Shown piece by piece: positions 33,729 through 44,121 of a stretch of 64,000 bases of DNA. Origin of the DNA: Lindgomyces ingoldianus (lineage: Eukaryota > Ascomycota > Dothideomycetes > Pleosporales > Lindgomycetaceae); contig NW_022985162.1 of assembly GCF_010093535.1 (NCBI RefSeq), forward strand, positions 1,228,276 through 1,292,275, in the 5' to 3' direction. The translations under genes and the position numbers were made by a program. Within the stretch, counting starts at the first letter, position 1. Each line of letters begins with the position of its first letter. Under the pieces are notes generated by a model. It saw only the letters and a program-made list of their open reading frames with translations. It was not told the origin of the DNA and searched no databases.

Positions 33729-35087
33729 ATGCAGTATCCTAGCACACTGATCAGCGCCCTTGCCCTGCTTCCAGCGGTCAACTGTATCGCTTTTGGAGGA
33801 CCTGCCCCTACTCAGGGTACTCGCGCGGTAACTGGATCAAGTCCTAAGCCTACCAATGGACCTTCCCTCGCAGAGCTACGTAGGAGGGCAAACGTGAACC
33901 CGGAGACATGTGGTTTTTATAGTGAAGATCTAGGTAAGTCCCGAAATATCGACGTCTGTTTAGGATGGGTAGAGACTAATGTTAGGATCCTAGATTTACC
34001 CGTTACTTGCGGCATTGGCAGAACGTGTATGATGTTTTCGTCCGCGAGCATCGGCGCAGTCGGTTGTTGTGATGGTTCCGATCTCCAGGCTTGCGGCTGG
34101 GCGACTGGTTGTGTTGACTACCAGTCTTTGACGGCTGGTAATTGCAATGGAGCTTGCAAGTCGAATAGCTTCATCCGGAAATGTACCGATAGCTTCTCAC
34201 CGTACTGCGTCACTTGGACGTATCCTGGAGATGGAGTCAAAGATTTCGGCTGTACGGACGACATCTTGTCCACGTATGAGACTATCTTCTTCGACGCAAC
34301 GGACACCTTGTTCTCCTCATCAACGTCTATCTCACTTCCAACAATTTCAGGAAAGGCCGTTACAGGTTGGGATGGATCCTCTACCAACGGCGGTGGCGCT
34401 AGTGGTACCGGTACTGCTACAGAAACCGACACCGATACTTCCAACCCTACATCTGCTCCTTCAAATGGAGGTGGTGGGAGAAAGAAAACATCGAAATCCA
34501 AAGTCTCGATCGGATTGATTGTTGGTGTTGCAGCTGGTGTCTTCCTTCTATTCCTCGCAATCGTAGCTATTATCATCTTCTGTTGTGTCAAGCAGAAGAA
34601 GAAGAAGAAGCAAGAACTCGCAAACCAACAAGCCATGGCCGCCGCACAAGCCTCTCGCCCGCAATCTCAATATAACCCGCCAATGCAGCATCAACAAATG
34701 GCACAAATGCCTCCGCCGATGCCGCAGACACCACAGCCAGCAAACAACGAGTACTTCAAACCTGGCATGCAACACCCGCCGCAGAGTCCGTACCAGCAAC
34801 AAGCAGAGCCGCAGAAATTCAACTATCAGCAGAATGTTCATGAGACTCAGACTCATTCTCCGTCAATCTCAAACCCTCCAACACCTACTCCTGCGTATAC
34901 CCAACCATACCACGTGCCTAACGGTGTTGTACCGCCAATGCCGGCACAGTCTCCTGGTCCCTATCAGCCTAGAGAGCCAACGCCGGGGGCGCATGAGGTC
35001 GACGCGATAAGCATGCCTCACGCGCCAACACCACAAGGCCAGCAACCTCAGCACCAGCCTGTGTACGAGATAGGAAGTGGGAGATAA
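33729..35087 (+). CDS. Single-pass surface protein, Mid2/WSC-sensor-like architecture
   Basis: Exons 33729-33933 and 33994-35087 encode 432 aa. The 60-nt intron (GTAAGT...GACTAATG...CCTAG) is a multiple of three and contains no stop, so an unspliced reading inserts 20 false residues. The splice restores S-E-D-L-D-L-P-V-T-C-G. The protein has a signal peptide (1-20, hydrophobic to about N-C-I-A), then a cysteine-rich ectodomain (about 45-165), a Ser/Thr/Gly-rich stalk and one membrane span at about 239-267. Next comes K-Q-K-K-K-K-K-Q and a long Gln/Pro/Met-rich cytoplasmic tail. This is the shape of cell-wall-stress sensors, but the ectodomain is not a clear WSC domain. A role in sensing or anchoring at the wall is inference from topology. 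Confidence 0.85.
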   Translation: MQYPSTLISALALLPAVNCIAFGGPAPTQGTRAVTGSSPKPTNGPSLAELRRRANVNPETCGFYSEDLGKSRNIDVCLGWVETNVRILDLPVTCGIGRTCMMFSSASIGAVGCCDGSDLQACGWATGCVDYQSLTAGNCNGACKSNSFIRKCTDSFSPYCVTWTYPGDGVKDFGCTDDILSTYETIFFDATDTLFSSSTSISLPTISGKAVTGWDGSSTNGGGASGTGTATETDTDTSNPTSAPSNGGGGRKKTSKSKVSIGLIVGVAAGVFLLFLAIVAIIIFCCVKQKKKKKQELANQQAMAAAQASRPQSQYNPPMQHQQMAQMPPPMPQTPQPANNEYFKPGMQHPPQSPYQQQAEPQKFNYQQNVHETQTHSPSISNPPTPTPAYTQPYHVPNGVVPPMPAQSPGPYQPREPTPGAHEVDAISMPHAPTPQGQQPQHQPVYEIGSGR

Positions 35088-36009
35088 AGGCTAAGCCAGG
35101 AGATGAGGCTCTGGAGACAGAAATTGTTTTTTAAGACAGGAACTTCATTTTTGAAGACTGATACTGGGGCGTTGGGTTTCTCTTATTTATTGTGAATGTC
35201 CCGGAACTTGTATAATGGTACAGGATAATGTATTGCTCAAAACGACCAAGCATAGCGGGGGAATATCTTGTTGAAGAGACAAAACTTTGAGTGTAGACAA
35301 AAACAACCCTTCTAAGCCGGTCATTACGGAGAAGTCGAGATGCCCTTGGAGAAGCCGCATAGAGTTCCCCTCGAGCACCGTTAGTGCGCTTGCCTACTCA
35401 AATCGTTACATCCATGCGAGAAGTGGACTCGAAGATAGCTCTGAGTACGAGGTAGCATCCAGCGCGGACGCTAGCCCGATTAGAGTAAGCCACCGTTAGC
35501 CGATTATAATGACCAATACCTTCCCAATCCCCGGTTCTATTATAGCTCTTCCTTGAAATATCTTCTGCCGGTCTCTATCATTTAGATAGATAGCATGTTC
35601 CACATCTCAGTATCTCTCCAATGTCTCTAACTGTTTCCTTGGTGTATTTTAATCACACATAGAGGCCTAGTCTCTTCAGGAGGTAGAAGCCTTCATAGGT
35701 GTTCTTTCCGTGAAAGCGCGTCATGTTGTACTGATTTGAGACTAGTGCAGTAGTGAGTAGAGTGATTGTTTTCATTCATGTCTGCCTTGACGTGACGTTT
35801 TACAGCTTTACTCAGGCCGGGACTGGAATATAAGTTGATACTTCTGGGGTGACGATTCAGAGAAAACTGTGAGTAGTAGAGCTGTGATAAGTTCGATACG
35901 CGGAGAAAGATGTGTCAATGTACATGCATTGTACAAGTATCGCTTCTACGCTTGCTATGCAATGATGTTACAATGTCTCAATACGCCTCGAACATGAGTG
36001 CTTGCGAGC
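35088..36009. other. Intergenic between convergent genes
   Basis: About 0.9 kb lies between the 3' ends of the surface-protein gene (+) and the bS18m gene (-). Frames are short and uninformative. Nothing recognised. Confidence 0.4.
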
Positions 36010-36756
36010 TCATAAAAAACGGGTCGGGGAGCTTTTCTTCAGAACCAGAGGGTGCCTATGCACACTAGGCATCAGACCCAGACCAATGGCCCTTCTTATC
36101 GCCTTTGCAATCTTTCGCTGGTTGACGGGTCGCAGACCGGTCTGGTTGGAGTGCTTTATCCGTCCCATTTCCGTCATATACTCAGACATCATCGTGAAAT
36201 TCTACACCCGGTCAGCAATGCACGCCATGACTGGCACCTTTCAATGCGTTCCGGGCAAATGCAGACCTTGTATTCGTTGACAGGGTTGATGCCCAGTGTG
36301 TCAAAGGCATCGGTCTGAGGTGTCTGCCGTCCAAATTTCCACTTTTTCTGCTCCGGGCCGGACAGGTCATGTGGTGCGTACACATCGCCAGGCTGCCACT
36401 TGCGGAAAATCTGGCGCGAGAAGGCCTCGACCCTGGCCGATCTTTCCGACTCTGCAGCCGTCGACCGTGGATTTGGCAGCAGTTGCTGAGCGAAGGTACT
36501 GCGGGACGGGGAGGCAGTTTGGGGGGCAGGTCTGGGCGCGGCATTGGATGGGTGACTTTGCGAGGCCTTCGACCCTTGCAGAATGTTCAATATGTCTGGA
36601 GGTGGTAGCTTCAGCAGGCATGCAGCGACAAAGGGCCAGGGACGGGGACACGGCGGGCTCACCATTGTTGCAGCGGCGGACGGCGGAAGAAAAGCCTCGC
36701 ACGCATTGTCCACGCAGGCTTGCTGGAAGTGGGACTGGGAGCAGGGTCAGCGACAT
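36010..36756 (-). CDS. RSM18: Mitochondrial small-subunit ribosomal protein bS18m
   Basis: Three exons, 36663-36756, 36267-36595 and 36010-36201, encode 204 aa. Introns of 67 nt (GTGAGC...CTCCAG) and 65 nt (GTCTGC...GTGTAG) change the reading frame, so no single frame shows the gene. The N-terminus M-S-L-T-L-L-P, with R-G-F-S-S-A-V-R-R, is a mitochondrial presequence. The last exon has the S18 core G-R-I-K-H, then T-G-L-R-P-V-N-Q-R-K-I-A-K-A-I-R-R-A and the tail G-L-M-P-S-V-H-R-H-P. It is a structural protein of the 37S mitoribosomal subunit. The gene is divergent from a mitochondrial-type PPR protein, 256 bp away. The second intron has an unusual GTCTGC donor. Confidence 0.9.
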
Positions 36757-37012
36757 GGAAATGGCAATCGCAATTGCTGGTGGAAGGTGCGAGTCGCACA
36801 GGAGAAGAAACCTTGGAAGCTGCGGTGCTTGGCGCCAAGCCCGTGCTCGATTTTGCAGGTGTGTTGATCGTGACTGCTGCTCTGTTCCGCCCGCGCATCA
36901 CGACCCGGCATCCCGCCATTGCCCTGTGAATTCGTTCTCCCCGTTCTTGTATTATACTTCCCAGTTGGTCTGTCCCCAATGGCGCCCCTTCTAGCACAGT
37001 AGCTCCTTGACC
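36757..37012. promoter_or_regulatory. Shared divergent promoter, RSM18 / PPR gene
   Basis: Only 256 bp separates the two start codons, so both promoters must lie here or overlap the genes. The half nearer the PPR gene is CT-rich (TTCTCCCCGTTCTTG). The layout suggests co-expression of two mitochondrial gene-expression factors. That is inference from layout. Confidence 0.55.
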
Positions 37013-39500
37013 ATGCCGTCACACCTCACTCGCCTCGTCTTTCGCAGCATCATCGCCAACAGACCCGTCTTGTATCGCGGCTGTGTCCACTCCCCGCCCA
37101 GCCCGCGGACCGCAGCCAGCTTCCGCAATGGTTGGCCCACGTGCCAGCAGAGAGGCTTCCTCAACCTATTCAAGCCCGCCCGCAAAATCAAAGACCCAGA
37201 TGTGCCTCCCGGCCTGGGCACCCTGTTGGATCTGGCACACATGCAGAGTATTGCTGCCCGGCCCCCTCCGCCTTCCGATGTGGCCCAGGCCCTCAATATC
37301 TTTTTTACCAAGTACGACAAGAAGCCAGAGGACTTCCACCTCCGCGCCGCTATGAACGCCTACAACTATATCCAAGCAACTCCAAAATCTGATGGACAGC
37401 CGTGGATGTCTGCCCCGGAATTACTGAAAATACTCCGTAGTCTTCGAAGAAGGGCACCAGGAAGTGGAAAAGCTTCGTTAGCATTTGCTAGACTTCTTCA
37501 TGAAGAATTGAATGCGAGGCAAAAAGCAGCCGAACCAGACCTCGCCATCTATCAGCTTTCAGATCTGCCGGCTTTTCTAAATATCCTCTGTTTGAATGGT
37601 GCGGCCTTAGAGGCCCGAGAACTCGCAGCGACGACACTTGTTGGTCCCATCACCCCTGACACCCCCTTCCCCATGGTTCGAGCCATACTCGCAACTTGGA
37701 CCTATGTCCTAAAGGGATTTTCACGCGAACAAAATCAAGAAGGCCTTCTTCAGACTGTTGACATCATTCGCCGACTCTCGGTGCCCTTCACCCCGAACAT
37801 GCAACAACTTTTAGTAGCTTTCTTTGTACAGAAGGCAGACTTTGAACAGGCCAAACATTGGTATCTCCAACCCACTGCTACTCCCCAAGGTCTAAAGGAT
37901 ATTGAACCAAACGTACACACCCACGCACTTATTCTGAAAGCTTGCGCTCTCGACGGAGACCCTTCATTTGGTCAGCAAGTCGTAGCTTCCCTGTTGAAAG
38001 ACCTACCTACCAAGGCAGCCTGGGACGCCATCTTCCTGTGGTCCGCTGCCATTGGCAAGGGGGTGGATGAGGTCGATCGAATGATGAACGTAATGGTCCG
38101 TCGAAATGATGAATGGCGCAGGGAAGATCCGGCACGTCCTGTCGTGTGCCCTGATATCGATACCATCAACGCTCTGGTCGAGCTTTGCATGTCGAGGAAG
38201 GATCCTTACTCAGCGGAACGGTACATTGCCCTTGGTGAAAAGCGCGGTATCCTCCCCAATGCAAAGACCTATTGTATGCAAATAGCGTACCGGCTGTCCG
38301 CGAACGACATTGATGGAGCAAGGGCAGCTTATTATGGCCTTCAAGGGGAACAGTTGGACGACCAGAGCACAGAAGTCGTCAACAAGCTCATACAGGCTAT
38401 GTGTGGGTCGAAACGACACCACTTTGACGATGTAATGGCAGTCGTTGATGACTTGCACGAACGTAAAGCACAATTTGTACCCCAGACCATTGCCATGCTC
38501 TGCACCTTGCATCTGCAAAGGGGCGAAAGTGATGACGCTGTGGATCTCCTCCAAATCCACACGTACCATTACGCACCGGAACAACGTGCCATTATCTCAG
38601 GTAAACTGGCTGAGTTTATCATGAACCGCGACAACAGCACCGCCGATGCCTGGGACACCTACCAGATCCTCCGTCAGGTTTTCCAAGAGACACCTCGTCA
38701 TGTTCGTGTACGCCTCATGAACGAATTCTTTGCTCGCCGTCGCTCCGATATGGCATGTCACATATTTTTCCACATGCGAAATCACGCCTCTCTAGACGTT
38801 AGACCCGACGGAGATGCATACGCCACCGTGTTCACAGGCTTTGCACGCAATGCGGATGCGGAGAGCCTCGAGCTCATCCACAACCAGCTCAAACTTGACC
38901 TAAACGTGGAGCTAGATACAAAGCTGAGGAACTCGTTGATGCTTGCGTACGCAGCGACTGGCAACAATCGACGTGCCCTGGAGTTCTGGGCCGAGATTGT
39001 AGCTTCCAAGGAAGGTCCTACGTACAGAAGCATAGCCATTGCTTTCCGTTCGTGCGAGGGAATGCCTTGGGGAGACCAGCATGCAAAGCCGATCTGGCGG
39101 AGACTGAAGGAGATGGATATTGATGTTGACAAGGAGATTTGGACAGCATATCTATGTGCTATAGCTCGGAACCAACTGCATGATGAAGCAGTGCAAATGC
39201 TGGAGACTGTAGAAGAAGAGTATGGGTTTACTCCGGATTTGTATATGTCAGTTCTCACCTAAACCCTGACCTCGACCTACTTTGATCCTGTCTCACTTGT
39301 AGTTCGTTTTCTAACCTTATAACAGACTCAGCAATTGGTTCAACACAACGACAAATTCGGAGAGACAAAGGAAGGTCGAGGCATGGATTCGGCAGCGCTA
39401 TCCGGCTGTGTGGACAGAGATGGAGGGGCTTGGCCACTACAAGACGATGGACGGTTTTGGCTACAGACAGTTCCACATCAACCGCGACTTAGATCCATAG
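37013..39500 (+). CDS. Pentatricopeptide-repeat protein, mitochondrial
   Basis: Exons 37013-39246 and 39326-39500 encode about 802 aa. The intron ends TTATAACAG with branch CTAAC near 39311. Its donor is either GTCAGT at 39247 or GTATAT at 39241, which would shorten the protein by two residues. Without splicing the frame ends early at 39262. Splicing adds a C-terminal exon with W-I-R-Q-R-Y-P-A-V-W and Y-R-Q-F-H-I-N-R-D. The N-terminus is Arg/Ser-rich with no acids for about 50 residues, typical of a presequence. The body is a chain of helix pairs of about 35 residues, for example P-D-I-D-T-I-N-A-L-V-E-L-C and R-P-D-G-D-A-Y-A-T-V-F-T-G-F. PPR proteins bind organellar RNA to control its processing, stability or translation. 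The target RNA cannot be read from the sequence. Confidence 0.9.
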
Positions 39501-40264
39501 CAACTCGCTACAGAGCATCTTGGCCCCCAGCTCGTACCATAATCATTTGTATCAAAGAAAAACCCTTGGTGGTGTAAAATAGTCATAGTGGTTTCATTTA
39601 CGTTAAAGCCATATTTTGACTGTCCTTGCACTCGTAAGAGGCTCATAGGAGTAAACTTAGTCACTTCGCTATCATCACGGTTATCCTTTGCTTCCGCGTC
39701 GACGACAGAAGTTCCACGCTTAGAAATACGCCATCCCTCACTTCGCCCCTTTCACACCCCACTCTGCCCAATCTTTCCAGGAATATACGAACCCAGGTCC
39801 CTCAGTTTTCCAACAATCAAGTTCACGAGCGATCAACCAGAATTAGACAATGAATAGACTGCTTCAAGAAGGACCTCGGGTCGTCAGACCTGTACGCATG
39901 CTCCAAACCCCTTACCCATCCTACCTATTCATGACATTGCAAATTCTAAAGGGTGCCCAAGCTCCTGGCGCTTCTCGTGGTTGTAATTTCAGCGCTCCCT
40001 TCTACGGCGTCGGATTGATGCTGCCTAGCCAGTAGTTCTAATGGTGTTCGGAACAAGATTTCGTTGTTCCTTGACGAATGCCACTCCGCTGACCTAAACA
40101 GCGGCTAGGTCAAAGAGAATTCACCCACACTTGTGATTCACGACAGAAAGATGGGAATCATGACACACACCTTAATTGAGGGGAAAACTTCCCAAATTTG
40201 GACAAAAACACCTTAGACAAAAACACCACATCATAGCTCCATTCACGAGAGCGCCACGCATCAA
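39501..40264. other. Intergenic between convergent genes
   Basis: About 0.76 kb lies between the 3' ends of the PPR gene (+) and the kelch gene (-). One 61-codon frame (39850-40035) is probably chance. Nothing else recognised. Confidence 0.4.
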
Positions 40265-42982
40265 TCAATCCCTATTAATAACCCTTAAACTCCTCCTCGG
40301 GTTTAACAGTACACCTCTTGAACCCCAGAAAGCCGGCTCCTGCCCATCGAGCAGGTCATCCGTCGAACTCCCCACACTACTTCTCCTCCCCAACGCATCA
40401 GTCCCACTACCTCCCGCAGCTCCTGTCGCGCCTTGATAGGCGGTTCGAGTGTCATCGCTAGGCCATGGGTCTTTAACGGAACTAGGATGTAGACCTGAGT
40501 TGGCACTGGATGTATTCGTCGTGCTCATGATGTTATGAGCTACTTCTCTGGCTGCGCGTTCACTAGAGTTCTTGCCGGATGAGGAAATCGTGGCACCCTG
40601 AGCAGCCCAAGGGTCATGTTTTTCGTTCGTGGCTGAGCGCCCGGTGACCATGGTGGCGTGATCCTTCCATATCTTGACTTGTTTTCTGTAGATCCAGGCA
40701 CAGAACGCGAAATATGCTGCTATAGTTGCACACATACCTGCAATGACACCAGCCACGATGGCGCCGACGTTAGTCCCAGAGCCTTTGTTTCCTGTATTTG
40801 GGACTGAAGTTTTAGTGATGATGGCCCCGTTAGGTCCAGTGACCGTGTATGTTTGTGGTTTTCCAGTTGCAAGGGGTCCACTGGTTGGAGTCTGAACGGG
40901 TGCAGTAAGGGTTGCACCGCCGGTAGCCTTGCCTCCAATGACAGATTGAACGGCTACTGGGACCTGGTAGCCATACGATCCTTCGAGTCCTGCTGAGCTG
41001 TTGAAGCCCCGTTGGTTTGCCTGCTGTGCGAGCGGGTTCGCACTGTCATCACCCTTACCGCTCCAAGGTTGTAGTGCCCTGTCACCAGTTAACGCAGTGA
41101 ATTGGGTTGACCACTCCAGGCTCGACATGTTGAAGACATAGATGCCGGGAGAGTCGCAGGACAGTTCCTGTCCGACATAACCGCCTACTACAACCATTTG
41201 CCCGTCCCAGACGCTGCAGGAATGGCCGGCGCGAGCATACGGGACGGATTGTTTGGACATATCGACCGGGATCCATGTAAAACTTGGGATGGACAGGATC
41301 CACATATCATCGTATTGGGTCTGGTTTTTGAAGGGTTGGAGATTCTGGCCGCCAAACATGTATACGTTATAGGAAGAGCCACTACATTATTTGGTGAGCA
41401 AATCGCGAAGCAAGGAGTGCAAATGAAGCTATTCAAGTGTCTTGGTGGAGAGAAGAAGGCTTACTCTGCCGCGGCTGCCACTACGGCGCACGGATTGACA
41501 CGGTACTCTGGCATCTTGCCGCTGGTAGTCTGCTTATACCAGGTCGACTCGGCAATATCGTACACATCGATCACGTTCATTTGCGTCTAGGGGTGTCAGT
41601 GCGAACCATCCAACCAACATCGAAGATGATTCGAAGCTTACAAAGGTAGCGTTGGTGCCGCCGGTGAGACCAAGCAGGATGCCCTCATCACCAAACCCAG
41701 GAACATATACCAAAAGTCCATCAGCTCTTTCAGTAAACCCAGCGCTGTCTTGCAAGCCACCTTCCGTGATATTTCTCCAGGTCCCATCCGAGCCCGCTGG
41801 TTTTCCATTTCGGAGAGACTCAACGGCATTGTTAGTGAAGCCTGGGAAGGTGAATTCGACTAGACTCTTGAGGTAGACTCTCGCTGTTTGGATGTTCCAG
41901 CCTTCAGTGGTAAGATAATCTAGATGGCCACCAAAGTACCAACCTCGACCTAGCGTACTTACACCGAAGCCAGCGCCCTCTGCCGAGCGCTGAATTGACT
42001 GACCGTCTCCTTCCGCATTCGCGCCAGTTGAGCTCTTCGGGTCTCGATGTTCGATCCATTGCTTCGAGCCTATGTTGTACTCCCACATGGAGGTCCCAAC
42101 GGGCGTCGCTACGGGATCGTCAGAGAATTCGCCACCGTAAAGGAAAAGCGAGTCATATGAGTTCCAGAGATATCCATTTGCAACCTTAGGTGGCCCCGAG
42201 GGCCGCGGAAGGCCGGTGAGGGAGGGACTGCTGATTTGCCAGGCCTTCGTGAGATCGAGGGCCAGGAAGTCATTATCTACAACGGTTAACAATCTGATGC
42301 GTTGAAATTGGTCAAAAGTCATACTCCAGGTGTTGCTTGTTTGTTGATCATCCGTACTAGAGCGGCCACCATACATGTAAAGCGTTCCGTTCACAATGGT
42401 CGCTTTCAGGTTAGCAATTAGACAAAAATATATATCCGTAACCCGATACGTACCTTGATGGCTCCACCTCTTGCATATCTGGGTATTTGTATCTTCTCGC
42501 TTGGAGATGTGTACTCCCTGAACATAGTCGATCGACTGCAGTGGTATTACGCCCCCCCGTACCCCAATCGTGGAAATAGGGCTGGTTTGGAGTACAGGAA
42601 GCATCAAAGCTAGCACTAGCACTAGTAGTCCTGCCTTGTACAATCCGGAGAATGTGTTGGTAGCCCGGTTCGGATATAGCTTCATTGTTGCCAGCGTCTC
42701 GTCGTCTGATTCTTCAATATCAGATATCGATTCCCACCCACTATCGTGCTCATGGCCTTCCCTCTCTTTCTCTTCGAAGAATTCTGCTTGGCTTCGAAAC
42801 CGTACCATTCTTGCGGGTCTCAGTCGTCTCGGGGTCGGATCTGAGACTAGCGTGGACGTAAGTTTGGGTGTGGGATTGCGTTCCCGTCGCACAGTTTCTT
42901 CATCAACCAAACCAACCTCCATAAACACGGATTTCTGGCGGTCGGGCGACTTGTGTGCGGGCTGGGGTCGTACGCGTTCCAT
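40265..42982 (-). CDS. Kelch-repeat membrane protein with two transmembrane segments
   Basis: Five exons, 42454-42982, 42325-42402, 41642-42276, 41465-41586 and 40265-41381, encode 826 aa. Introns are 51, 48, 55 and 83 nt. The first two are multiples of three without stops and are invisible to a simple frame search. Layout: acidic, disordered N-terminal region (1-113); hydrophobic segment at about 115-132; kelch propeller with blade motifs L-Y-M-Y-G-G-R, L-F-L-Y-G-G-E, V-Y-M-F-G-G-Q and M-V-V-V-G-G-Y; Ser/Thr/Gly linker; second hydrophobic span at about 660-686; 140-residue tail. With both spans in the membrane, the propeller would face the lumen or cell exterior and both ends the cytosol. 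Fungal kelch proteins with one C-terminal span are common. The long cytosolic N-terminal extension is unusual. The start is ATG 42982; an upstream in-frame TTG is ignored. Function is unknown, possibly cell-end or wall-linked scaffolding. Confidence 0.85.
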
Positions 42983-44121
42983 TAGTGAGAATAGCGATAT
43001 CAACGGTCGCAAGGAGGGATATTGAACGTTTTGGATAAGAATGACGAATCGACGTCGAATGGATATAATTGCCGGGCTTATATGCGGCGTGAGTAGCCAA
43101 TGGCTAGGAATTATATGAGTGGCAAGACGGATATCGAGAGGTAACTCAAGGACTAGGAACGAATTGTGGTATTATGCAGACAAAAACAACAATCGCGCCA
43201 GGGAGCAAAAAGACAAAACAAACAGGAGACTCTGAGAGGCGGCAAGCAGAGAGAGGTGATATGAGCCTGTTGAGGCCAGCGAATTACTTTGGGGATCCAG
43301 TTGTTAGAATCCATCTTGTTCTTGATACAGCGGCACAGACGTGCGGCGAACGTCATGAGGCATCCTATGCAAGCAAGAATGGGCAACGATCACTCCATCG
43401 CGATGCGGCAGGGGACACAAGGCAGGGGTATCATTGGCTGCGGGATGAGCAGCCCCGGACTCTTGAGCATGACGGCGGCCAAGGCCGAGCCAATGCCCCA
43501 TGGAGGCCAAAACGTCAGAACTTAACAGCAGCTCACAGCGCAACCAGCCAGATTCGCCATGTCGAAGCTTCGGTCAATGCTTTGGCTGATGGCACTCGAC
43601 TTTGCTGGTACTGCTTTCGCTGCTTGTGCTGCTTGTGTCCCCAGTCCAAAGGATCAATATTCGCTTTGCTGGGCGCTTGTCCCAAGAGAGTACTCAACCC
43701 AGACTCCAATATCGTACTCGACGCACCGGCGCACTCACCTGACAACTCAACCTTATTAATGCTTTCTTCTCGTTGACGATTGAGGAATGTTGCTTTATTG
43801 ATACCGTGACCTATTCTATTTATACCCTTCTCTTAGTGCCACAAGGCCATCAATGTTCCACGAACCGTGTGGCGTCGACATGGGGCTGGGTGTGGCGACA
43901 GCAACATTTCACACGAAATGCTTATCATCAGAACTGTGGGGAGCATCCGCATTGGAGACATGAGTTACTCGTACCGTGTTATGAATGATTGGTGCCAAAC
44001 ACGACGGTGGAGATGACGGCATTGCAGCCTCAGGAACAGGGAGACGACAATATCCTCTCCCTTATCATCATTTTATCCCACTGCAAGCTAAGTGGCTCGA
44101 AAGGCCGCTAGTCGACGTCTT
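42983..44121. other. Intergenic, nothing firm
   Basis: About 1.1 kb lies between the kelch gene promoter and the 3' end of the AlkB gene. Overlapping frames on both strands (43174-43776 plus, 43304-43543 minus, 43559-43759 plus) lack recognisable domains. The 66-codon plus-strand frame at 43559 starts with an ATG and a hydrophobic stretch but has no other support. Confidence 0.4.

Noticed and set aside
34118..34636. 172-codon minus-strand frame opposite the surface-protein gene
   Set aside because: It mirrors the Lys- and Ser-rich codons of the sense gene (polyphenylalanine from AAG runs), so it is a shadow.
43174..43776. 200-codon plus-strand frame
   Set aside because: It overlaps other open frames on both strands and has no domain or coding pattern. 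GC-rich sequence keeps several frames open here.
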